Shown here in pieces: positions 22,539 through 26,456 of a stretch of 26,456 nucleotides of DNA (position 1 is its first letter; the number at the start of each line of letters is the position of its first letter). The translations under genes and the position numbers were made by a program. The stretch comes from CAYLKS01 sp964384205 [NCBI: uncultured bacterium] (GTDB lineage: Bacteria; JAGOEH01), in assembly GCA_964384205.1 (NCBI GenBank), contig CAYLKS010000040.1:1-26456 (forward strand). Reading direction: 5' to 3'. The notes beneath the pieces are model-generated. The model saw nothing but the letters and a program-made list of their open reading frames with translations. It made no database searches and was not told the origin of the DNA.

Positions 22539-22905
22539 TTTGAATAAACCTACGTTTACAAAATATGATTGGGGGAGTGAGATTATCTGGTCTTTGACAG
22601 ATAATTATATGGCAAAGACTATAGAAATCAATCCGTATAAAACAAATAATTTATTAGTTTACGAGAAGAAAGAAAAATCAATTATTATCATAGCTAACAC
22701 TTTAATTTTAGGAATTGGAGATTGTTGTAACGAAGATGAACTTGATTATTTAGAATTACAAGAAGGGTGGAGTCAATATATTGCGCCAGGAAAGATGCAT
22801 AGATATGGCGCTACAGATAAATTTGTAAGATTAATAGAAATTTCTAGTCCAGAATTAGATGATGGTATTGTTATTTCGCCCGAAGAGGAGTTATTATGGA
22901 CATAA
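22531..22905 (+). CDS. Cupin protein, mannose-6-phosphate isomerase type, 124 aa
   Basis: ATG 22531 overlaps the end of the Clp-type gene by eight bases. The sequence KYDWGSEIIWSLTDNYMAKTIEINPYK, EKKEKSIIIIANTLIL, IAPGKMHRYGATDKFVRLIEISSPELDD is the cupin found alone or at the C-terminus of mannose-1-phosphate guanylyltransferases and in phosphomannose isomerases. His803-type metal ligands of the first cupin motif are not all present (usual QxHxxxxE reads LVYEKKEKS), so sugar isomerase activity is doubtful while the PGxxHR motif is kept. It may be a sugar-phosphate binding or isomerase remnant. Confidence 0.75.
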   Translation: MNNLNKPTFTKYDWGSEIIWSLTDNYMAKTIEINPYKTNNLLVYEKKEKSIIIIANTLILGIGDCCNEDELDYLELQEGWSQYIAPGKMHRYGATDKFVRLIEISSPELDDGIVISPEEELLWT

Positions 22906-23360
22906 GTGAATTAGATCAAATGTTATTTTTGTTGTTAAGTCAATTTAATATACCATTTAATAAAACAAAGGATGGTAATGGTGCCGTTTACACTGTTGAT
23001 AAATTTGGTACTAAAATAATATTTGTTGATGGACAAGCAATTGATACCAAATTAACCAAAGATTGGAATGTGGCTTATATTTATCCTGATTTTAAGATGG
23101 AAATAACTAGACAAAAAATTATTTGGTCACTAGTTCGTGGTGGTTATTTTCATTATTTACGTACTAATTTTAAAAATACATTTAATCAAATGTTTAATTC
23201 ACAAGGATGGGATAAAATGATAATAGATTATCGTAGAAAAATATACAATAAGGCTCCTAAATATAATTATCTTAAAGAATTAAACGAAGACGGTGCTACC
23301 GCATCCTCTAGTTATATTTTGTCTATGGATTCTGGATTTTATGATTGGATAATAGAATGA
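22896..23360 (+). CDS. Hypothetical protein, 154 aa
   Basis: Not recognised. GAGGAG lies at normal distance before the ATG, inside the end of the cupin gene, with a ten-base overlap. The protein is soluble with a beta-rich first half (GAVYTVDKFGTKIIFVDGQAID) and an aromatic, basic helical middle (WSLVRGGYFHYLRTNFKNTFNQMF). No cysteines and no membrane span. Its stop overlaps the next start (ATGA), so the cupin, this gene and the next small membrane protein form a tightly coupled group. Confidence 0.7.
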   Translation: MDISELDQMLFLLLSQFNIPFNKTKDGNGAVYTVDKFGTKIIFVDGQAIDTKLTKDWNVAYIYPDFKMEITRQKIIWSLVRGGYFHYLRTNFKNTFNQMFNSQGWDKMIIDYRRKIYNKAPKYNYLKELNEDGATASSSYILSMDSGFYDWIIE

Positions 23361-23575
23361 TTAATTTAATATTGCTTATATATTTAAGCGGAGCTTTAAT
23401 ATCTTGTGGAATTACATATACTGTATATTCTATTGATAATCATGTGTTTGATGATATGTATAAATCTGTGTGGACTGCAATGATACCGGCCATGTTATTT
23501 AGTTGGTTAACTATAATATTGTTTATAATTGGTTTAATTAAATCGATTTTTCAAGGAGATGATGATGTCTATTAA
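23357..23575 (+). CDS. Small membrane protein, two spans, 72 aa
   Basis: Two hydrophobic segments at about residues 3-24 (LILLIYLSGALISCGITYTV) and 41-64 (AMIPAMLFSWLTIILFIIGL), with an acidic C-terminal end GDDDVY. ATG 23357 overlaps the previous stop as ATGA, typical of coupled translation; an in-frame ATG at 23345 is possible but has no better site. The end overlaps the next gene by about 11 bases. Its size, two helices and place before a possible envelope-spanning protein would suit a holin-like role, but there is no direct support. Confidence 0.7.
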   Translation: MINLILLIYLSGALISCGITYTVYSIDNHVFDDMYKSVWTAMIPAMLFSWLTIILFIIGLIKSIFQGDDDVY

Positions 23576-24572
23576 AGGGTATTTGGGTATAATTAAAGCC
23601 GTTGTTTTTACAGCTTTAATTTTATTTATTTGTTTTGCAGGATTTGAGGCTTACCGTTGGATAAATAATCGGTTTGCTATCCAACAACATCAAGTTGAAA
23701 CTGCTTTAGCCGAAGCTCGTAAATATAAACAATATAATGAATCACTTGTAAGAGTCAATACAGAAATAGTTAATAGTTTAAAAAATAATATTAATAAATT
23801 AGATACGCAATGGCAAAATGTTTTATCTGATATTAAGAAAAACAATGAAACCATTACAAATATGGGAGAAACTATTGTTAAATTAGATGATAATATAAGA
23901 AAATTACGGACAGGTTCTTCTCATGTATATAAACCAGGGACTGGAGATGCTAATGAACAATATTTTATAGACATCATGTATCCTGTCAAAGATAAAAATG
24001 GTAAAGTAATCAAACAAATTCCTTATGCTTGGGCAATTTTTTATCCAAATAAACCTGCGGGTAAAAAATGGAAATATGGAATTTATTCTTTAGAATATCA
24101 TTCGAAAATAGTACAATCCGAACAAGAAACTGGTAATATAAATACTTATATAGAAACATGGTTTGAAAACAATAAACGAAAAATAAGCCGAGGATATAAA
24201 GTTCCAGTCAAAATAGTTAGCTCAGAATTTCAACAACTTAAAATTAAAAAAAATAAATTTTATTGGTGGGATCCTAAATTAAATTTGAATTTAGATTATG
24301 GCTTTAGTTCAAATTCGTCTCAAACAGCAGGTGGCGGAATAAGTATAAGTTTTATGGGTTATGGTAGGACTAAAAATGATTTAATGTGGAGATTTGTTGA
24401 TTTTGGTTTAAGTACTAATGGAGATGATTATTGGATTAAGTTTTCACCCTTTGCATATAATGTTGGACGTCATATTCCTTTAGTGGATAATACTTTTATT
24501 GGTCCTTTTGTTGGGTATGATGTTAGTAATAATTCGAAAATGATTGGTATTTCAATTAGTGTCCCATTTTAA
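23565..24572 (+). CDS. Membrane-anchored protein with coiled coil and beta-barrel-like C-terminus, 335 aa
   Basis: ATG 23565, third of three ATGs in a row, fits best with AAGGAG six bases before it. One N-terminal membrane span (about 8-28, GIIKAVVFTALILFICFAGF) is followed by a coiled coil (about 38-110, VETALAEARKYKQYNESLV and later heptads). The last 130 residues alternate polar and aromatic residues (KFYWWDPKLNLNLDYGFSSN, GGGISISFMGYG, WIKFSPFAYNV, GPFVGYDVSNNSKMIGISIS) and end in Val-Pro-Phe. Alternating strands and a terminal Phe are features of outer-membrane barrels. One protein reaching from inner to outer membrane would be spanin-like; this is inference. Family not recognised. Confidence 0.75.
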   Translation: MSIKGYLGIIKAVVFTALILFICFAGFEAYRWINNRFAIQQHQVETALAEARKYKQYNESLVRVNTEIVNSLKNNINKLDTQWQNVLSDIKKNNETITNMGETIVKLDDNIRKLRTGSSHVYKPGTGDANEQYFIDIMYPVKDKNGKVIKQIPYAWAIFYPNKPAGKKWKYGIYSLEYHSKIVQSEQETGNINTYIETWFENNKRKISRGYKVPVKIVSSEFQQLKIKKNKFYWWDPKLNLNLDYGFSSNSSQTAGGGISISFMGYGRTKNDLMWRFVDFGLSTNGDDYWIKFSPFAYNVGRHIPLVDNTFIGPFVGYDVSNNSKMIGISISVPF

Positions 24573-24590
24573 ATCTACGCATAAAAATTA

Positions 24591-24632
24591 GGCGCCGGTT
24601 CTTTTTTGAAATTTTCGGGCATGAAAAAAATG
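24591..24632 (+). repeat. Intergenic repeat, copy A
   Basis: GGCGCCGGTTCTT, then GAAATTTTCGGGC and TGAAAAAAA. Shares the CGG(T/A)TCTT ... AAATTT(T)CG..C.TGAA plan with copies near 25378 and 25964. It abuts promoter copy 7. Confidence 0.55.
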
Positions 24633-24662
24633 TCTAGCAAAACTGCTATTTTATTCTATAAT
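24633..24662 (+). promoter_or_regulatory. Repeated promoter, copy 7
   Basis: TCTAGCAAAA (24633-24642), ten bases, ATTCTATAAT (24653-24662), then ATAAGTAAGGA as in copy 4. Predicted start is near 24669; the leader to ATG 24702 is about 33 bases and contains AGGAGG. Confidence 0.8.
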
Positions 24663-24701
24663 ATAAGTAAGGACACAAAAAAAATTCTAGGAGGAATTAA
24701 A

Positions 24702-24881
24702 ATGGCAAAAAAATGTTCAGTACCTACAGGTTGGGAAAAAAAGAATGGAAAATTAGTATATTCTTGTTGTGGATTAGATGCTGATTATAAAGTAGGGAAT
24801 TGGTATGTGTGTAAAGGACATAAAGAACATTACACAGACAAGAGAAATTGGAAAGCGGTTTCTATTAAAACGGGAGAATAA
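24702..24881 (+). CDS. Small cysteine-containing protein, 59 aa
   Basis: ATG 24702 has an AGGAGG site seven bases before it; an upstream in-frame ATG at 24606 would run through the promoter and is rejected. The protein MAKKCSVPTGWEKKNGKLVY then SCCGLDADYKVGNWYVCKGH has four cysteines and two histidines that could hold one zinc ion. It is basic. First gene of a group of small zinc-type proteins under promoter copy 7. Function unknown. Confidence 0.75.
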   Translation: MAKKCSVPTGWEKKNGKLVYSCCGLDADYKVGNWYVCKGHKEHYTDKRNWKAVSIKTGE

Positions 24882-24884
24882 AAT

Positions 24885-25100
24885 ATGGTTAAACAACTGA
24901 AAGTAGACGTAGAAAAATCACTTGGTTATAAATCGAACGGACGACTAAAAAAAGCGGGATCAAAGGAAACGGCTAATTATAATAAAAAGAAATTTTTATG
25001 TCCTAATTGTAATTATGAAGAGGAAATTGGAAATATTCAATTTGGGGAGTATAAAGAATGCCCGCAATGCCAAACGGTAATGCTAGAAGTGACTATGTAG
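24885..25100 (+). CDS. Zinc-ribbon protein, 71 aa
   Basis: Basic N-terminal half (KSLGYKSNGRLKKAGSKE) and a clear zinc ribbon in the second half: CPNC (39-42) and CPQC (59-62) within FLCPNCNYEEEIGNIQFGEY and KECPQCQTVM. CGGGAGA lies at normal distance before the ATG, three bases after the previous stop. The 3' end overlaps the next gene by 43 bases in another frame. Function unknown; a nucleic-acid contact is usual for such folds. Confidence 0.75.
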   Translation: MVKQLKVDVEKSLGYKSNGRLKKAGSKETANYNKKKFLCPNCNYEEEIGNIQFGEYKECPQCQTVMLEVTM

Positions 25101-25255
25101 CATGTGGTAGAAAAAGAAACCACCCTCGAATTAATCATTTGATTTGTGAAAACAATTGTAGCCACATAAAAAAATGCATATATTATGCAAATTGGTATGA
25201 AGATTATTATGGTGAGCCGTTAAAAAAGAAAAGAAAAAGGAGAGTTAAAAAATGA
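25058..25255 (+). CDS. Small basic cysteine protein, 65 aa
   Basis: Starts inside the previous gene in a different frame; GGGGAG (25044-25049) eight bases upstream supports ATG 25058, with ATG 25067 as alternative. Cysteines in VACGRKRNHPRINHLICENNC and KKCIYYANWY form a possible zinc site similar in spacing to the C-terminal cluster of the protein at 4330. The tail KKKRKRRVKK is very basic. The stop overlaps the next ATG (ATGA). Confidence 0.65.
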   Translation: MPAMPNGNARSDYVACGRKRNHPRINHLICENNCSHIKKCIYYANWYEDYYGEPLKKKRKRRVKK

Positions 25256-25371
25256 GCTTATTTTGGTTGATAGTAGGATTTTTAGTTGCACTATTTTTGC
25301 CTAGCCCACTAAGTAAAACAGCTAGATATTATATAGTTGCAATCTGGAATAAAATTTTTAGTCGGCGATAA
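25252..25371 (+). CDS. Tiny membrane protein, 39 aa
   Basis: ATG 25252 overlaps the previous stop (ATGA) and has AAAGGAGAG seven bases before it. The product MSLFWLIVGFLVALFLPSPL is one membrane helix followed by a basic tail SKTARYYIVAIWNKIFSRR. Small single-span proteins with positive tails are common in phages. No family recognised. Good ribosome binding site and coupling support it as a real gene. Confidence 0.65.
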   Translation: MSLFWLIVGFLVALFLPSPLSKTARYYIVAIWNKIFSRR

Positions 25372-25375
25372 AAAA

Positions 25376-25429
25376 TTCCGCGTTAATTTTAGCGCGCGGA
25401 TCTTAAGCGAAATTTCGAACTTGAAGAAA
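25376..25429 (+). repeat. Intergenic repeat, copy B
   Basis: TTCCGCGTTAATTTT, then CGCGCGGATCTT, then GAAATTTCGAACTTGAAGAAA. The first 15 bases are identical to copy C. CCGCG can pair with CGCGG across TTAATTTTAG, and TTTC with GAAG further on. It lies in the leader of the gene at 25434. Confidence 0.6.
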
Positions 25430-25433
25430 AAAT

Positions 25434-25664
25434 ATGATAGACAAATATAATTTAAAAGAAATAACAGGTAAACTTAGATACTACATTGAACACGTTTTTG
25501 ATCACGAAGATGAATTTTTAAAGAAATTTGTACTAGGTAATGCTACAGATATAGTAGAAATTTCTTTTAGTGATGAAAACGTGTTTTTTGTATATGTTAT
25601 GATGAATGGTCAACATATATCCGATAGTATTAAATTGGAGGAATTTATTGACTGGATTAAATAA
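25434..25664 (+). CDS. Hypothetical protein, 76 aa
   Basis: Not recognised. A small acidic protein with a helical first half (LKEITGKLRYYIEHVFDHEDEFLKKFV) and a beta-like second half (DIVEISFSDENVFFVYVMM), ending IKLEEFIDWIK. The ribosome binding site is weak (GAAG). No cysteines and no membrane span. It lies between intergenic repeat B and the cold-shock gene. Confidence 0.65.
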   Translation: MIDKYNLKEITGKLRYYIEHVFDHEDEFLKKFVLGNATDIVEISFSDENVFFVYVMMNGQHISDSIKLEEFIDWIK

Positions 25665-25706
25665 CCGTGCTTATAATAAGCATGAGTAAAAGAAGGAGAA
25701 GTTGTT

Positions 25707-25907
25707 ATGGTAAATGGTATTGTAAAATGGTTTAATGATCAAAAGGGTTATGGTTTTATTACGCAAGATGATGGACCTGATGTATTTGTACATTTTTCTG
25801 AAATTAATGGGGACGGATTTAAAACTCTCGCAGAGGGCGATAAAGTCTCTTTTGAAATAGGAAATGGTGATAGAGGCCCTATGGCTACAAATGTAACTCG
25901 TTTTTAA
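25707..25907 (+). CDS. Cold-shock protein, CspA family
   Basis: 66 aa single cold-shock domain that binds single-stranded RNA and DNA and opens RNA structure. It has [20 protein letters not shown] with RNP1 (KGYGFI), VFVHFSEI with RNP2, and the usual end [10 protein letters not shown]. Full family length. AGAAGGAG precedes the ATG. The leader carries a six-pair hairpin TGCTTA/TAAGCA (25668-25682) that may affect translation. A strong terminator follows, so it is the last gene of the + strand group. Confidence 0.97.
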   Translation: MVNGIVKWFNDQKGYGFITQDDGPDVFVHFSEINGDGFKTLAEGDKVSFEIGNGDRGPMATNVTRF

Positions 25908-25925
25908 ATTAGACTAGTGATTAAT

Positions 25926-25963
25926 AATCCCCTGCTTATTTTTATAGGCAGGGGATTTTTTTT
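25926..25963 (+). terminator. Intrinsic terminator after the cold-shock gene
   Basis: AATCCCCTGC (25926-25935) pairs perfectly with GCAGGGGATT (25948-25957) across a 12-base loop, followed by a T-run to 25963. Textbook strong terminator. Confidence 0.95.
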
Positions 25964-26025
25964 CCGCGTTAATTTTGTGTCTCGGATCTTCCTAAAATTT
26001 TTCGGGCCTGAAAATTTTTTTAAAA
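25964..26025 (+). repeat. Intergenic repeat, copy C
   Basis: CCGCGTTAATTTT, then CTCGGATCTT, then AAAATTTTTCGGGCCTG and AAAATTTTTTT. Joined directly to the terminator of the cold-shock gene. The AT-rich arms around CGGGCCTG can fold as a hairpin with a T-tract. Confidence 0.6.
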
Positions 26026-26043
26026 TAAAAAGAAATATTAAAT

Positions 26044-26073
26044 AGAAACTATTAAGTAAAGAGAAACTATTAA
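26044..26073. repeat. Short direct repeat
   Basis: AGAAACTATTAA at 26044-26055 and again at 26062-26073, an 18-base period in an AT-rich stretch with no gene. No function can be assigned. Confidence 0.6.
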
Positions 26074-26146
26074 TTATACTATTACTAAGAAATGGCCGTG
26101 ACCACAATTAAATGTAAATGGAAATTAAGAATTAATTAAGAAGGGT

Positions 26147-26184
26147 GGTAGAGAGAAGCCCTCCCACAAAGGCTTCTCTCTACC
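26147..26184. other. Strong hairpin in a gene-free stretch
   Basis: The 351-base stretch 25908-26258 has no gene I can support. Besides the terminator and repeats it holds GGTAGAGAGAAGCC (26147-26160) and its perfect complement GGCTTCTCTCTACC (26171-26184), 14 pairs around a ten-base loop. No T-run follows on either strand, so it is not a plain intrinsic terminator. The following 26185-26258 is richer in G and C than its surroundings and has a short CGCC/GGCG hairpin. It could be a structured RNA, a processing site or a boundary between convergent genes. Confidence 0.7.
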
Positions 26185-26258
26185 GGCTGAGAAAGGAGAA
26201 ATAATACGCAGGGATTGTGACAACTGGACGGTATTTACGCCCGGAAGGAGGCGCTTAT

Positions 26259-26456
26259 TTAATTTTCAATTTCTATTGTCATAGTCTTACCGCAATGCGG
26301 GCAGGTTAAATCTATATCAAAAGAAATAAGATCATTACATCTATCATAATCTGCACTTATATAGAGATTATGTTCTCCATCATTGGATGAAAATTCTAAT
26401 ACTTCTTTATTTAGTTTTCCGCATTTTTCACATTTCCAATTGATTGTTGGTTTCAT
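26259..26456 (-). CDS. Zinc-ribbon protein on the opposite strand, 65 aa
   Basis: The only supported minus-strand gene. It reads MKPTINWKCEKCGKLNKEVL at the window edge and ends LTCPHCGKTMTIEIEN, with CEKC (9-12) and CPHC (about 52-55) forming a zinc ribbon. The ATG is at the very end of the window, so its ribosome binding site cannot be seen and the start could lie further out. It converges on the + strand genes and probably marks a change in transcription direction. Function unknown. Confidence 0.75.
   Translation of the reverse strand: MKPTINWKCEKCGKLNKEVLEFSSNDGEHNLYISADYDRCNDLISFDIDLTCPHCGKTMTIEIEN

Noticed and set aside
24606-24701. Longer start for the gene at 24702
   Set aside because: This stretch carries intergenic repeat A and promoter copy 7; the strong AGGAGG site belongs to ATG 24702.
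26186-26216. TPP riboswitch-like words (GGCTGAGA, TAATAC, CAGGGA)
   Set aside because: The second half of the TPP core (GAACCTGATC and its stem) is missing, spacing is wrong, and no + strand gene follows in the window.

Overview
The window is AT-rich (about 30% GC by eye). Genes are packed almost end to end on the + strand, with one exception at the right edge. It reads as accessory sequence from a large double-stranded DNA phage, with a plasmid or a streamlined bacterial genome less likely. Reasons: many tiny unrelated ORFs with start/stop overlaps, two stand-alone DNA methyltransferases, a dCMP deaminase, a phage-type HExxH metallopeptidase, a Rad52-type annealing protein, a DUF6582-like protein, and no ribosomal or core metabolic genes. 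TAA, TAG and TGA all act as stops, so the code is standard. Most genes have AGGAGG/AAGGAG ribosome binding sites. A protein with an N-terminal anchor, coiled coil and barrel-like C-terminus (23565-24572) hints at a diderm host; this is inference.

Layout. 1-3522: 3' part of RNase HII, small unknown genes, a methyltransferase with a degenerate catalytic motif, a zinc ribbon, dCMP deaminase and an unknown protein. 3523-6066: two copies of a repeated promoter, one followed at once by a terminator and one by a solitary type I-C-like CRISPR repeat; then a cysteine-rich protein, an SPPY methyltransferase and a TPR/SANT-like protein. 6067-9328: a structured RNA with a possible pseudoknot, a receiver-like protein, Hsp20 between 17-bp inverted repeats, a tiny GTGP/TGRG-motif protein, a metallopeptidase, methionine aminopeptidase and a DUF6582-like protein. 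9369-13117: a PAS-GAF-PAS-PAS sensor without output domain and several small proteins. 13136-18656: prkA, zinc ribbon, yeaH, spoVR, then a complete tmRNA. 18665-22538: small genes, the Rad52-like protein and a single-AAA+ Clp-type ATPase with a duplicated N-terminal domain. 22531-26456: a cupin, membrane proteins, zinc ribbons, a cold-shock protein, a terminator, a three-copy intergenic repeat and a strong hairpin before the convergent gene.

Two themes connect the genes. Many act in proteostasis or stress: Hsp20, an HExxH peptidase, methionine aminopeptidase, the PrkA/YeaH/SpoVR set, tmRNA, a Clp ATPase and a cold-shock protein. Transcription seems organised by one promoter type, TCTAGCAAAA, exactly ten variable bases, then ATTCTATAAT, found seven times: six between genes and one inside the RNase HII gene. 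The most striking lead is the 32-nt CRISPR-repeat-like sequence about 12 nt after the predicted start of one of these promoters, the layout expected of an RNA anti-CRISPR.
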